Part shown: positions 1 to 13,974 of the stretch, piece by piece
Layout: the number at the start of each line of letters is the position of its first letter
Position numbering within the stretch: position 1 is the first letter of the stretch
NCBI GenBank assembly: GCA_024803745.1
Contig: JANJXV010000010.1
Location: 30,463,525-30,527,524 of the forward strand
Reading direction: 5' to 3'
From: Megascapheus bottae
Taxonomy: Eukaryota; Chordata; Mammalia; Rodentia; Geomyidae
DNA: 64,000 bases
Translations under genes and position numbers: made by a program
The notes under the pieces: generated by a model
The model's database searches: none
Seen by the model: the letters and a program-made list of their open reading frames with translations, nothing else
What the model was told of the DNA's origin: nothing

Positions 1-462
1 AATCTCATGGTACTGACTCCTAGATTAGTGGCTCTTCTGTGTAGTAAACAAGGGGTGAAATTAGGCTTTTGCTATATATCATATATCACCAAATATGTTC
101 TACATATCAGAACCAAAACATGGTATTTTATATATGCTTTTCTTACCTTATTTTTCAATTTAATTTTATTGTCAGGGTAATAGGAAGATTGGGGTGGAGG
201 GAAAGCGGAAGAACAATGAGGGAGGGGTAACAATGTTCAATGAGAAATGCACTTATTTCCTTACTATGTAACTGTAACCCCCCAAAGATGTGGGTCTTAT
301 AGTTGGCAATCTTTAGACTCTATTTTAAGTTTTCTAGAGCTGGGTGCTTTATCTTAACCACTAAAACTCAAGGCTTTTTTCCCCTAATTGCTATGATAAT
401 AAGAGCAGGATTAAAAATCCATACAACCAATAATTTCTTTGGGATTGTTTGAGGATTTCTAA

Positions 463-655
463 TTTTTTTTGCCAGTCCTGGGCTTGAGCTCAGGGCCTGA
501 GCACTGTCCTTGGACTTCCTCAAGGCTAGCGCTCTACCACTTGAGCCTCAGCACCACTTCCGGCTTTTTTCTATGTATGTGGTACCGAGGAATCGAACCC
601 AGGTCTTCATGCATGCTAGGCAAGCACTTTAACCACTAGGCCAAACTCCCGGCCC
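463..655 (-). mobile_element. IDL-Geo SINE, full length, young
   Basis: Read on the minus strand: tRNA-like head with A box TGGCCTAGTGG and B box GGGTTCGATTCC, then the right module ending GACTGGCAAAA. Nearly identical to the copy at 55281-55474. Confidence 0.9.
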
Positions 656-2981
656 TATTTTTGCCTTCTTGATCATTACTACCTACTTATTATTCTGGGC
701 CATATGTTCTGTGGTGCTTTTAATAAGTTAGATACAAACCTCTTTGCTGATTCTATAACCTACTTGAATTCTCATTAAAATAGTTACCACCTAACAAAAC
801 TTTTAGAGCTCCACCATGTTTTTAGACAACTAGTGGAAAAATAATGTTTACTATACACTATGAGTCTCATTCTGATCAGTTGGGTTTCTTTTTTTCAAAG
901 ATAGTCTTCCCCCCTAAATAGCCCTTCAAGGGAAAAACAGGATAACTTTTATTTTTTTGCTTTATTTCTGGTCAACTGTGACAAAATAATTTAGCATTTC
1001 AAAGAAATAACCCAATTATGCTACCAAATTATGTACTGCAGTTGACTCCCAGTTCAGAAATGTCAAAGGTGCTGAATGAGGTCTGAGGAGTTTCCCCAGC
1101 TTCTTGGTTTCTACTCAAAATCTTAAAACCTTGATAATTACAATGATAAGAGATTCAAAGGGTCTCATAACAAAGATCCTCATTCGTGGGAGGAGGTTAA
1201 TATATCAGTATAAAGAAGAGAGAAATGGGGGTAGGGGAAGTTGGGTAGAGATGAGCTAAAAAAAAAAAGGCAGCCTTTTTGTGAGTTTTATATTCTTCGA
1301 GCTGGGGGAATACATACACATAGCCCTGTAGCTCAACAACCAATAATCATTAGACAGTGCTTTCCAGCTATCCAAGACAGTGCTGCACGTTATCCTAAGA
1401 TCTGAAAACGTGATCTAGGTCTACCCAAAACATGAGCAACTGGTAAGTTTCTCCTAGAATTCCCCTTTGCCAGATATGTCTTCTAATATGCTATCTCTCC
1501 ACTCTTTCATGGAGCTTAGCAGCATTGTCATGTCCCAAAGGAAAAGACAGCTGCAGATAACTCTGCATGTCTCCTGTTCTTGGATCTCAATATCTACAAG
1601 GAGGTGATGGGAAAAGAGCTTGCTGCTCTGGCCTTTCAGTTTACTTTCTAATTTCTTGAAATATCTCTTCTGATATTAGTTAGTTTTAATTTCCCTGTGG
1701 CCTTCTCTACCATATGTCTCTGTCTCATTATACATTTGGTAGAAGTGTGGTAAAATCTGGAATTTTGACTCTTTTTAGGGATATGTCATAGGACACATTC
1801 TATCCCATAGGGTTAAGCAGTAGCAGTGGCTCCCAGCTCCCAGCCAGCCCTGCAGTCAGGACAGGAAATAACCTGAAGTCTATAGTGTACCTTGTTACTC
1901 AGATGCACTTTTCCATAGTATAGGTATAGCAAATGAAGTTTCAACTTACACCATTGCAGACACCCACCGTATAAAATGTCAAGAAAACCTCCTCAGCATT
2001 ACCAACCTCATACTAGCACATCTTTGTTGAAACAGCTTAACTCAAAGTGAGAATTCCCTCACTCATTTAGAAATGAAAGGAGCAAGCTTTCCTTAGGAAA
2101 ATCAACCAGGAAATCCATTCCTGAGGCAGAAGGGTCTCTCACACAGCTAGTGAGCAGGGAAAACATGGAAACTTTCCTTCCTCTAGTTCTCTCTCCAGAA
2201 ATACAATTTCAGAGCAAAAACACTTTAGTTTGCATTTGATTTTTGCATGGGATAAATGTCCAGGTAAATCAAGCCTTTTTTATGTCTGAGAACTGAAAAC
2301 AACAGGCAGAAATCAAATTCCAACATATCTCGTATGTATTCTCTTGTGTAATCATAATTGAGCTTAACTGGTACATCTTCCTATTGTCTCAATTATAGAA
2401 GAATGGTTTGTTCTATGCTTTTCCATAGACAAAAGTGTTCTCTTAGTTGGTTCCTAAAATATCAGATTCCTCCCATATGGAAGTCAAACCCTAATTTGAA
2501 TTTGAGAAGTTATGGTCTATAATTCTTAAACCAGAATTTATTCAAAATTAAAAGAATTTGGGTTCTTCTTGTGTAAATGGGCTTGTTTTACACTTCAGAA
2601 TTTCCTGTATAAACTAGAATTCTTGGTGGAGAATGTAGAGTTCAACTAGTTGAAAATACTGTTATTTTTTTTTCCTGTAAGAAACAGTTAACCAATGAGA
2701 TTTTTAGGTAACAAACAATAGAATCAGCTCTCATGTAAGAGATGACTCCCTCTTTTGTGTCAATAACAAGCTTGTATAAAAGCAGTCTATTTTCCTTAAC
2801 CTGAGCTTTCTACTTGATTATGTAACTGTTTTGCATACTTCATGTTTGCAAGGCAGCATTTATCTAGATACTTCATCTGAAATTTAACACTTTACTCCAC
2901 GTAATACAGTAATAGAAAAATTATAAAATAAGGAAATAATCTCCTGAATTATGTTAGCCTCAATATCATTTTGGTATGGCA

Positions 2982-2986
2982 AGAAA

Positions 2987-3056
<70 letters not shown>
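2982..3056. repeat. (GAAA)n microsatellite
   Basis: About 75 bp of nearly perfect GAAA units. Confidence 0.97.
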
Positions 3057-4466
3057 ACAAAAGAAAGGAGAGAGAGACCTTAATTTCCCCAAATAGTAGC
3101 AAATGTTATTTTTTAGACATAGCTCTGTAACATAAATTCAAAACAGTTTTCCCTCCAATGGTTTTTAATACAAAAGACATTTTAATTATGTCAACAAAAA
3201 AGGGGTAGTTTCATAGATTCTATTTGGGCTGTAGTGAGCCAATTATCTGGTCAAAGGGCTGCCTGGATGCAAGAGACAGGGTGAGTTAAAGTTTAACTCC
3301 CAGGAATTGTAAACCAAACCTAAAGCCACTGAACCTTTGGAGTTTGATATTATGATTAGAACATAACCAGAGTGACACGTTGAATTCGCCATAATCAAGG
3401 AACCTTTTTCCGGGTGGGGATCTCTGAAATTACTCAGGTATGGTCCATGCAATTTCATGTTTTCTATTTCAACTCTATGAGACTGGGGTTTCTGAGACAA
3501 ATTAGAGTTTGAATTCTCTTCTATTACTAAGACTAACTCAGGGAACTGTCTGGTTTGATTCTACACGAATGAGATAAAAAGTATCAGAATAATGAAGTCA
3601 TCTCAAAATGAGAAGGCTGTCATGCTTTGCTCCTGGGATTCATATAGCTAATGCTTAAGAAATATATTAATTTCTCTAGGTTATTTAGTCCTGGTGAGAT
3701 AGCAGAGAGAGTAGTATTTGACTGCCCATTCTCATCCTAAAGCCCAGGAAACAAATGCAAATGGAAAGAACACCAGGATTAACACTCTGGCAGATTTTGA
3801 GTTCATTGTATGGGTCATAATTATCAAACATTAGACTTTATATATTCAATTATCTCCATACTACTACCATCATAAAATGTAACTTATACTGTTTCCTTGA
3901 TATTTCCTGTCATTGGTCTTCTAACAAAAAAATTCTTAAGCTATTTGCTGTTGATTCTAGGAAAAGAAATAGTTATGCAAAAGTGACTGGCTTTAAATGT
4001 GTTAAGCTTCAACCTTGGCAGGGCTAATTATTAGATTGGTTCCACTGTTTGAGCAACTATACACAGATACATTTCACATTATTAATTTGTTCACTCTCAA
4101 ATGAAACTTCATGTCAGGATACGATGGCTCTATCTTAGGAAAGAAATCAATTAGTCCCTTTAACAAGAGTATCCTATTCCTACCAGAACTGCAAAATTCT
4201 TAAATACCCCCAACTGAAACATTTGTGTTTTGTGATTAGCAAAGTAAGTTTCAAAAAAAAAACACGCTACAAGTTACACACATTTCATTACTATAGCACT
4301 TCTCAGATTTCATTGTGTAACTCTTAGAAGATGAAAAACAAAATGCTGTCATTGGTAAACTTCTCTCTTGTTATAAATCAAGAGCATTGTAAAAAAAAAG
4401 TGTTTTTCTAGTCTGAAGCATGCTTTCTAGGAACATGCATTAAGAGAATAAATCTCCCCGGTTCCA

Positions 4467-4610
4467 AGATGAGGGGTGGGGGTAGGGGGAGGGAAATGGG
4501 GACCAAGACATGTGAAAGGGTATCAATGTATGGGAATTAATGCACCATCTATCTGGCAAATATCATGTAACCCTTCTATTAATTACAATAAAAAATATAT
4601 GAAAAAAAAA
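4467..4610 (+). mobile_element. L1 3' end, truncated
   Basis: G-rich 3' UTR tract (GGGGTGGGGGTAGGGGGAGG), then GAAAGGGTATCAATG, CATGTAACCCTTCTATTAA and a poly-A tail; the same 3' end recurs through the window. Confidence 0.8.
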
Positions 4611-4611
4611 G

Positions 4612-4715
4612 AGTTTCACAGACTTTCCTGTCTGGGCTGACTTTGAACTGTGATCCTCAGATCTTTACCTGCTGAGTAGCTAGGATTACAGGTGTGAGCC
4701 ACTGGCTCCCAGAAC
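4612..4715 (-). mobile_element. 7SL/B1-like SINE head fragment
   Basis: Minus strand: GAGTAGCTAGGATTACAGGTG is the complement of the B1/Alu-type CCTGTAATCCTAGCTACTC. It directly abuts the A-tail of the L1 at 4467-4610. Confidence 0.75.
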
Positions 4716-6924
4716 TAGTTACTCCTTATAAAATAAAAGCTCAGTGTGTTTGCATAATACGGCATGAAGTTAAGATGGTTGAAATTGTACTCTTCTGAAA
4801 TACTTGAACCTACACATCATTTCAGTTACTAGTTTTTGATAATTCTTCAAAAACTTCTAAATGTTGTATAGTGCTAACAGCAAAAAAAATCAAATCTCAA
4901 ATTTCTGTTATGTTTAATATTTTCTACATTATACTAATGCTTTGGTTGTATCCCTAGTAATTAACTATGCTTTTAAATTTCCCTGATTAAACAGATTAGA
5001 AAAAGAGAATGTTTTTTGAAATGGATGCCTACTCTTGGGTACTATAGGCTATCAATAGCTTATTCAGAACAATTATGACATAATAAAGCAATTGCCTTCT
5101 GAAGGTAGAAGTGAAATATGGCTTTATAATAACTAAACTATCTGGAGCAAGAACGATTTTTATTCAAATTATTTCAATAAATATATTAAGTTCCTTTTAA
5201 AAAAGAGAGAATAAATCTCGAAATAAAATTTGAGATCACTTGTTAAAACAGTGATATTATCCCCTGTTAAAGACAGAGCAGTAGACCAAGAATTCACAGG
5301 ATCTGAGATCTGCTTATGCTGGAATACCATTGATGGTATCTATTTTAGAAAATGTGTGCATTTTGCTGTTCTAGTTATTTATCATGTGTAAAAGAAGGGT
5401 GAAAATGGTTCAAAGAAAAATAAATACGTTGTTAGCAAATCTGATAAAATGACCTAGTATTTAATCCTGTTGAATACTAGATTATTTCCAACTGAACTAG
5501 TAGCAAATGTTGGTATCTCAAATATCAACATTTCCTGCACTGTGTAACAAATGTGCCACAACCATGACAATAACAAAAGCTACTACTACCTGGACAAGTA
5601 GGAAAAGGAAGTGGTATGAGGTCCTTTAAAGCAGGTCATCTTACTATGTATCGATTTTTCTATAATAAAGCTAATACATATTATGACGCTATGCTATCAA
5701 GCAATTTCTATGAAGCCCCCAAACATTTATCTCATATTGTTTTTAAGAGTAACAATATAGTAAAAATATTGGAATGAAATTTAGGTACCTGCAAGTTACC
5801 TAAAAGACTCAGTGAAACCCAGTGAGCAAGTGGAAAGCCAGGTTCATGAGCCAGTGGTCTGACAACAAAGCATTGTTCTAATAATTATCAGGCATTTATT
5901 ATTTGCATAAATATGTTCATTCATGCAAGAGAGTACACTGACTTTCCTAAGCTTAACTTTACAATGGAATATTTTCCAGGAAAGAACACTATTAGTATCT
6001 CTTAAAATTGATATTCCTCAAAATACAGATTAAGAAAGAATAAATCACTTTCATAGCCCATGTCCAATGCTCATAAAAACCAAGATCAACGGAATTCATT
6101 GCTTTTGAAATCATTACAGTCAAAACACCCAAGAAGGAATCATATAGTCTCATCAGCTTTCATCAAAGAAGACTATGCTGAGAGCCTTTTAAAATTAATT
6201 AGAGAAAGAACTCCGGACTTGTCTCCAAGCAGCCAGACTGGAATTCTTTTTCTTTCCTCTTCCCCTATTTCTAACAATGTTCCAAATCCTCAAAAACTAT
6301 CCAGACTTACTCATTAACATCTCTATGTCAAAACAATCCATTAAAATAGGAACTACATAAATGAGGAAGTTTTGATTAATCATGGATTTGATTCCATGTA
6401 TTCAGAGAAACAACCTGTAATTCTTTTTTAAATAATAAAACACAATGCATATTTTATTTTAAAGAATACTCCCAAAATTCTTAGTGAAGTGCTCAGGGGC
6501 CCCTTTATTTAAACCCACAGGTTACTTTTGTTCAGTGTATTCACTATTTCATTAGTTGATGTCAAAACAAACAAACAAACTTGTTTTAATAACTGTCCTT
6601 TAAAATACTGCCATCACCTAGAAAGCGAGGTAGTACTTTGAGTACTATTGCACAAGGGTGTTCATTGCCACATGTGTCTCTAAATGACTCAATAAGTTCA
6701 AACAAGACAGCATTGATCGACAGAGGATAAACACCATTTTATCTTATTCATGGAAACAGTAACCAGGCTTCTCTAAAGTGCACTTCTAACAGTTCAAACT
6801 CCCCTAGAAAAAGGGCTGGAAAAGAAGCCTCTGGCTGACTCTATGATACATTGAAATCCCATCTGCTCCTTGGTCTGACACAGCAAATTCAGGTAGTTAT
6901 CAGTAATAAATAATTATTTCCATG

Positions 6925-7116
6925 GGCCAGGAGTGTGGCCTAGTGGTAGAATGATTGCCTAGCATGCACGAAGACCTGGATTTTATTCCTTGATACCACA
7001 TACATAGAAAAAGCCAGAAGTAGTGTTATGGCTCAAGTGGTAGAGCACTAGCCTTGTGGAAAGCTCAAGGGAAGTGCCCAGGCCTTGAGTTCAAACCTTG
7101 GAACTGGCAAAAAACA
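6925..7116 (+). mobile_element. IDL-Geo SINE
   Basis: Both modules present: GTGTGGCCTAGTGGTAGA head and GGCTCAAGTGGTAGAGCAC right half, ending GAACTGGCAAAAAA. Moderately diverged. Confidence 0.88.
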
Positions 7117-7247
7117 ATATTATTGCCAATTGGATGAAGAATGGTAGTTTATAGTGAAAAACTTCTACCAAAACTATTTCCATTAGGTCACCAGCCTTAA
7201 ACACTAGAAATTTTCATTTCATAAGCTAAAATTTTATGCGGAATTTT

Positions 7248-7342
7248 TAAATTTTTATTGTAATGTATAGAGGGGTTACAGTAATATTCACTAGATAGTA
7301 GGTGCATTCCTTCTCACACTTTGATGCCCCTTCTCAATGTGG
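7248..7342 (-). mobile_element. L1 3' end fragment
   Basis: Minus-strand copy of the shared 3' end: GGGGTTACAGTAATATTCAC and CACACTTTGATGCCCCTTC. Confidence 0.7.
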
Positions 7343-7376
7343 AATATTATTGTTGGATGTGAATCAGATTTTACAA

Positions 7377-7702
7377 TATAGCCATCCTTCCATAACTGCT
7401 CAGGATTGATTCCAGAGCCCCATTTGGTAACAGAACCTTCAGATGCTCAAGATACTTATAGAAAATAGTACAAGCTATGCATATATTCTCTATAGTTTTT
7501 AAAGTTATCTTTAGACTCTTTATAATAACTAATACAATGTAAAGGCTACTAAATAGTCATTGTACTACATCATTAGGAACTGTCCAAGATAAAAATCTCT
7601 ATGTATTTTCTTTGGACACAATATTTTTCAGATTTTTTTCCATCTGTAGTACTATATCTGTGGATGGGGAAATCCACAGATTTCCAAGGGTCAAATGTAC
7701 TT
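7377..7702 (+). mobile_element. MER2-like Tigger-type DNA transposon relic
   Basis: Order of blocks AGCCATCCTTCCATAACTG, GGATTGATTCCAGAGCCCC, CAGATGCTCAAGATACTTAT, TACAATGTAAAGGCTACTA, then the end AATCCACAGATTTCCAAGGG, agrees with the remembered MER2-type non-autonomous Tigger consensus. Ends are decayed inverted repeats. Assignment is from memory. Confidence 0.6.
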
Positions 7703-7727
7703 CCTTTGGTAAAATTAATCATCTTGA

Positions 7728-7917
7728 GACCAGGAGTTTGGCCTAGAGGTAGAGTGCTTGCCTAGCATGCATGAAGACTCAGGTTAGATTCCTCAGTACC
7801 ACATCTGTAGAAAAAAGCCGGAAGTGGTGCTGAGGCTCAAGTGGTAGAGCTCCAGCTTTGAGAAAACCCAAGGACAATGCTCAGGCCCTGAGTTCAAGCC
7901 CAAAGACTGGCAAAAAA
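7728..7917 (+). mobile_element. IDL-Geo SINE
   Basis: Full dimer, starting ACCAGGAGTTTGGCC and ending GACTGGCAAAAAA, just downstream of the Tigger-like relic. Confidence 0.9.
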
Positions 7918-8544
7918 GTAAAAATAAAAAGAGAAAGAATCATCTTTACTAAACTATGCTGATGGTCTCTCTAATTTCATTATCTTAAAATATGTCAGCT
8001 ACTTCCATATATATTTCTAGGTGGAGTGTTATATGTATATGTATATGTTTTCCTATGGAAAACATTTTCTAGTTTGCATATTCCAACAAGACTTGTCCCC
8101 TGATACTATCATGAGAGGAAGACTGATAAGGACACAACTTCCTCTAGTATGCCAGTTCTACTCCAGTAAATAATATATCTAAAGAGAATCTGTACATAAC
8201 AATTCAGCCAGACAGAATGTCTAAGGAAGTAAATCGGATTTGTAATTCTGCAAAAAATCCCACTTCCAATTATGCAATAATGCCTTCCCTTCCTCCAGCA
8301 GTTAGAAAATAATCATTGCTTTGGGATGTCCAATTGGTTTTAAGAGAACTAGATTTAAATAAGTACTCTAACACTTCGATGAACATTAGAGTACACATGG
8401 AGACAGAGAGACAAACCAATCTGGGATATGCAGGTCTTGGTTCAAAAATTTTTAAAAGCCTCAGAAAAGAATTGAACCAGTCAAGATACCAATACAACAC
8501 AGTGGAAAAGGTGAATGAAAAGGACAAGAGGATGAGAAAATTCC

Positions 8545-8582
8545 TAACAGACTGGTAACCAGTCTGTTACTGGGACCAGTAA
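8545..8582. repeat. Two overlapping perfect palindromes
   Basis: TAACAGACTGGT-A-complement at 8545-8569, then TTACTGG-GA-CCAGTAA at 8567-8582, overlapping by three bases. Confidence 0.9.
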
Positions 8583-8882
8583 AAAACATGTTCAAAAGCA
8601 ATTGGCTTTCATTTCGTGTAGCTTTAGCATTCTTCTGTTTGTCTGTTTTATTGGGATTCTGTAAAGTGTTTATTTAGGCTCAGCAGAATGAAGTAAGCAG
8701 GCTTATTAGATTAACTTAAACATCAATCCCTCTGATTGTCTGCACTGCAAATCTGAAATAAAAAATCTATTATCAAAGAGGTACACATGGATATCCCTCC
8801 TAAAACATTTCTTTCTGGTCTCTGTCCCTCTCGTTTTCATACTACTTCTGGCAGGCACATTGAATCTAGAAGGAAACTAATG

Positions 8883-9318
<436 letters not shown>

Positions 9319-10432
9319 TTTGAGATCTTTTGATAGAGAAAAGCTAAGTGAATTTCCCAAAGATAGAAGATAATAAGTATCCAGATGCAAACTCCAACCT
9401 TCATGTAAGCTCTTACTGTCCTATCACTTCCCAAGCTACGCATTACTAATCCAGTCAATTCTCTAAGCAAATTTTAGGAGAAAGATTAATAAGACTCCCA
9501 CAATGAACAGGAGTTCTTTTCCTTAAGTCCCCTCATTCTTTCTCTGAATAGATTCAGATAAAACACAACTAGAGTCTCAGGTTAAGGGAGACCAATTTTG
9601 TGACCTGGGAGATAGCTAGGGTCAACTCACATTAGAAATACAGGCACCATAAACATAGAAACAGGAGAACCATGGAACATCATTAAAAACCAAGTAATTT
9701 TCCTGATAGATATGGCTGCCATGTACCAAAAATTCTAAATATTCGCAAAGACCATAGCACCTCCCATCTACAGGACACACACTTCTCCCAAGGAAAGCAT
9801 AACTAAGTTCATGCTAAGTCAATATCACTAAGGGTATTCCATATTAGGTTGAACTTATTTAGAAGTTTAAATTGAAACACAGTTACTCCCAAATACTGTA
9901 TCTACCTGCTCTAATAGTAACTCATCTAGGATGAGTAGGATGAGAAGCTGCTTGTTATAAATCAAATTTATGAGCACGCAGTGTATAAGTGATGAGGACA
10001 CTGCATTCTAGAATGTCTTCCAGATTAGCAAATCTAGCAAAGCACCATGGGAATGATACAAAGGAAATGTAAGTTTGAGCAATGCAAAAGAGAAGACAGC
10101 TATGTAAACAGACGGTGGTGACACCAGGGACCTGAAAGTAGGTATTTTGTCTTTTTTTTTTTTTAGATGAGTTAACTCATTACATCATTTTGATTTGTTA
10201 TTAAAATCAATCAAACATCAAATTTATAAACCATAGTCCCTCCATGTTGCTTCCTTATTGTAACAGATACTTAACATAGGTGTGTTGACATGAACTGGAA
10301 ATGCTCTCATGTGGTCACTTAATTTTTTTTAATTTAAGTGATATTTTATTCTAAGAAAAAAACAGTATAGTGACCAGAACTTTTCCTTTAAGAAGCAAGC
10401 CATACAGTTAAACATTTTCTTTTCTTTTCTTT

Positions 10433-10596
10433 TTGTTGGTCACACTTGAGCCACAGTACTACTTTCAGTTTTCTGATGGTTAATTGAAGGTAAAAATCTC
10501 ATGGACTTTTGTGCCCTGGATGGCTTTGAACTATCATCCTCTGATCTCAGCCTCCTGAGTAGCTAGGATTATAGGCATGAGCCACAGGTGCCCAGC
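10433..10596 (-). mobile_element. B1-Geo composite SINE, 3'-shortened
   Basis: Head CTGAGTAGCTAGGATTATAGGC is well kept; the Geo module is reduced to TTGAGCCACAGTACTACTTTC. Confidence 0.8.
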
Positions 10597-10627
10597 CAGT
10601 CAAACATTTTCTAGTAAAATAATTCAA

Positions 10628-10802
10628 GGGGCCAGTAGTTTGGCCTAGTGGTAGAGTACTTGCCTAGCATGTACAAAGCAATTCCTCTGTACCACATACA
10701 AAGAAAAAGCTGGAAAGTGGTGGTGTGGCTCAAATGCTAGACCTCTAACCTTGAAAAAGTCCAAGTCAGGCCCTGAGCTCAAAACCAGGACTGGGAAAAA
10801 AA
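10628..10802 (+). mobile_element. IDL-Geo SINE with internal deletion
   Basis: Head and right module present, but the B-box part of the head is shortened (AAGCAATTCCTCTGTACC) and the right module has lost several bases. Confidence 0.85.
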
Positions 10803-10897
10803 TTCAATAACTCAAAATTACCATACTTACAGCCTAATGGTACATAATGTTGGCATGACAGAAAGAATCAGATTCTATTTTTTTTCACATTCTGAAA

Positions 10898-11473
10898 CTC
10901 ATTTTTTATTGTCAGGGTAATATATAGAATGGTTACAGTTAAATTTCCCAGGTAGTAGGTGCATTACTTCTCACACATTGATACCCCTTCTCATGTTTTT
11001 GTCCCCATTTCCTTCCCCTTCCCCCTCCCAATTATCTTATTTCCCCTTTCCTATTTCAAAATGAATAAATGTATATATAATAAATGTATATACAAGGTAA
11101 CAAAGTCAGAAACAATAACAATATGAGATTAACCAAAGGGCAACAAAGGAGAAGTGAAGTAACATAGAACATTAAGAACAACAATCACACAAGATAAAGT
11201 TTTGTTTCCATATCCTAGAGATCCTTTCATGACTCTTATCCTATATGACCTTATGTACCTAGATTTTGAGCTATTGTAATCTTCTGCTAGGAGAGTCCTA
11301 GATGTGTGCTAATTATTACAAATGAGGGAAACCATTGAGCCTATGTTCCTTTGGGTCTGGCTTACTTCACTTATGAATTTTTCCAAGTCTTTCCATTTCC
11401 TTCCAAATGGGGTGATGTCATTCTTTCTGGTGGCAGCATAGAATTCCACTGTATATAAGTACCACATGAGATT
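10898..11473 (-). mobile_element. L1 3' end, about 0.6 kb
   Basis: Minus strand. Extends from the poly-A side (TTTTTTATTGTCAGGGTAAT) through the C/T-rich 3' UTR complement to the L1-type GCATAGAATTCCACTGTATA segment at 11427-11473. A diverged subfamily compared with 50138-50422. Confidence 0.75.
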
Positions 11474-11527
11474 CTATTTTAAAGTAACAGATTCTAAACC
11501 GAGAACTTCTAGGCTTATCTCCTACTA

Positions 11528-11650
11528 GCATTATTTACTAGCATGTGACTTTGAACAAAGAATTTCTTAGTACTTAATTCTTCAGCTGTTAAAGCCAGGG
11601 TTACATAGATTAGAACTTATTATATGCAATGTGTTTAAAACAATACTGAG
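11528..11650 (+). mobile_element. MIR relic
   Basis: TTTACTAGCATGTGACTTTG then AATTCTTCAGCTGTTAAAGC follow the MIR core order. Confidence 0.45.
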
Positions 11651-11792
11651 CTGTTATAGCCATAATTCTCATCACATCTCTATTGACAAGACAGTGTTTC
11701 TATAGAAGTAGATGGGGGGGTGGAGATAAAAAGGGGAAATGTAGATAGTGCATTTGACACTGGATTAAAATAGGTAAGAAATTAACTTAATC

Positions 11793-12260
11793 TTTTATAT
11801 ATATTTTTATTGTAATTAATAGAAGGGTTACATTATATTCACCAGATAGATGGTACATTAATTCACATACATTGATACCCTTTCTCATGTCTTGGTCCCT
11901 ATTTCCCTCCCCCCCATCCCCACCCCTCATCTTGTTTTCCCCTCTTCCCTATCCAATTTCAAATAACCAAATACAAATAAATCCAATATATCAGATAACA
12001 AAGTGAGATACTGTAACAATATGAGATAACCAAGGGACAGCAAAAGAGATGAGAGATAACATAGTACATTAAGGACAACAATCACTCTTTATATGGCTTT
12101 TGTTTCTATATCCTAGAGGTCCTTTAATTTAGCATCATCCTATATGGCCTTATGTATCTAGGTTGTGCTCTATTGCAGATCTCTGCTATGAGAGCACAAG
12201 GTTTCTACTGATTATGACAAATGAGGGAAACCATTGAGCCTATGTTCCTTACATTGGCTT
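11793..12260 (-). mobile_element. L1 3' end, about 0.45 kb
   Basis: Minus strand; closely matches the copies at 39430 and 50138, with TATTTTTATTGTAATTAAT, a C-rich tract at 11908-11928 and GATAACCAAGGGACAGC. Confidence 0.8.
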
Positions 12261-13234
12261 GTAGGGAAATTTTGAGGCTGTATCCCTCCTGTCTGTTGCA
12301 GTTTTTCCAAAGTAGAAATGATCTCTGTCGCTGGCAGACTCATGTGATTTAGTTGGTATAGAACTATTTGATGGAACCTGAGTCATTATCAAGGAAAGCA
12401 GAATGAAAAGATAAATCCTCACTCCAAAGTGAAAGCAATTTAAAAAAAAATAGTACTCAAAACAACTTGTAAAAATGCAAGTGATTATAATAGATGGTTA
12501 TTAGCACAATAAAAATGTAAAAAGTAAATAGACCTGTCCCAAATCAATCCCCTAAACAGAGGCAGAGAAACTCTGGAAGAACAGACCCATAAAGAAAAAA
12601 GCTAACTGTGCTAGATGAGGTGACTGGAGCATCAGAACTGCCGTGGATGCTGTCAGGGTCAGTCCCCATTTAACAGAAGTGGCTGGCTGCATGGAGACAC
12701 CAAAGAGAATCTACTGTCTATAGGAAACAAAGTGTGCTGCTCTATGTTGGGCTCCATTCTTGAAATCTTTGTTCTAAAATCAAGGAATTGTAGCACACAT
12801 TATTATGTTCACTAGTGATCATTGAATCTTGAGGCCATCTCCACTCCATATGATTCAACCACTATCCATTTTTGCAGACAAGTATGTCCTAACGTGGGTA
12901 TGTGGGTATACCTCCTCTCTGAGATCAGGACCTTAACTTTTTCATTGAGGAAGTTGGCATTATGCTAATCTATACTGTCAGAATTAGTTGAATGGAATCC
13001 CTAACCCATTCCATTTGAGGTCAAGATTTTTCTGGGTGATTTGGTGGAAACATTAGTGTATTAGGCCTTTATCTTTAAAACTGAGGGAACTGTCTGCACT
13101 AAAGCCAACATTCAGTGATTATTTTATGCCAGTGGAAAGAATTTGTTGATCATAGTATAAAAACAGGGCCTTAAAGTAAGTTACTGAAGTCACAGTCAAG
13201 AAATTCCCTTGAACTATATCCACAGCTTCTGGAA

Positions 13235-13413
13235 TTTTTTTTTTTGCCAGTCCTGGGGCTTGAACTCAGGGCCTGAGTTCTCAAGGCTAGAGCTCTACCA
13301 CTTATCCACAGCATCATTTCCAGCTTTTTCTATGCCTGTGGTATCAAGGAATTGAATTCGGGTCTTCGTGCATGCAAGGAAAACACTCTACCACTAGGAC
13401 AAAGGCCCAGCCC
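13235..13413 (-). mobile_element. IDL-Geo SINE
   Basis: Minus-strand dimer with a T-run (its poly-A) at 13235-13244. Part of the right module is deleted after GGGCCTGAG. Confidence 0.87.
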
Positions 13414-13974
13414 ATTCCGTAAAAGTTTTGAGAGTATCACAGACAAAGGGGTAGACAAGACTAAATGAAGTGACTGTTATTTCCTGAAATTTAAGGAAAC
13501 TGCAGTTAAATTTCAAAGTCAGGTTTTGTAAAGATATGCATAGGTTAATGCTTCTTTGTATCTTTGTAAGTAACCATTTCAAACTAAATCTCAGGGATTT
13601 AAAGGGATTTTCATTGACTCTAAAGGGCATTTTAAGCAAGTAAATGGTGAAATATCTTTTGAAGCAGATTAAAATGTATCTCTATAATACCTATTTAATG
13701 AGAATATGCTGAAAAGCAGAGGTGTTACTGTTGAGAAATAAGTTACAGTATTTAAAGTATATTTTTAAATGAAAACTTATTGCTCTGTCTAAAATTGTTT
13801 TAAAAGATCTCTAGATGTCAGGGATATTTTGCAAGAACTTTAATCTGTTAGACAGATAAATATGTTTACCTTCCCTAAGACTTTGGGGAAATTTTTGAAA
13901 TAAGTTTGTGTCTGACTCACAATTCTTAATTCTTTATTTGTATATCCTAAATACAAATAAAAGGAGGCAATCTT

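Noticed and set aside
2982..3056. Regular short-period repeats as a possible CRISPR-like array
   Set aside because: Plain tetranucleotide microsatellite with no spacers, in a mammalian genome.
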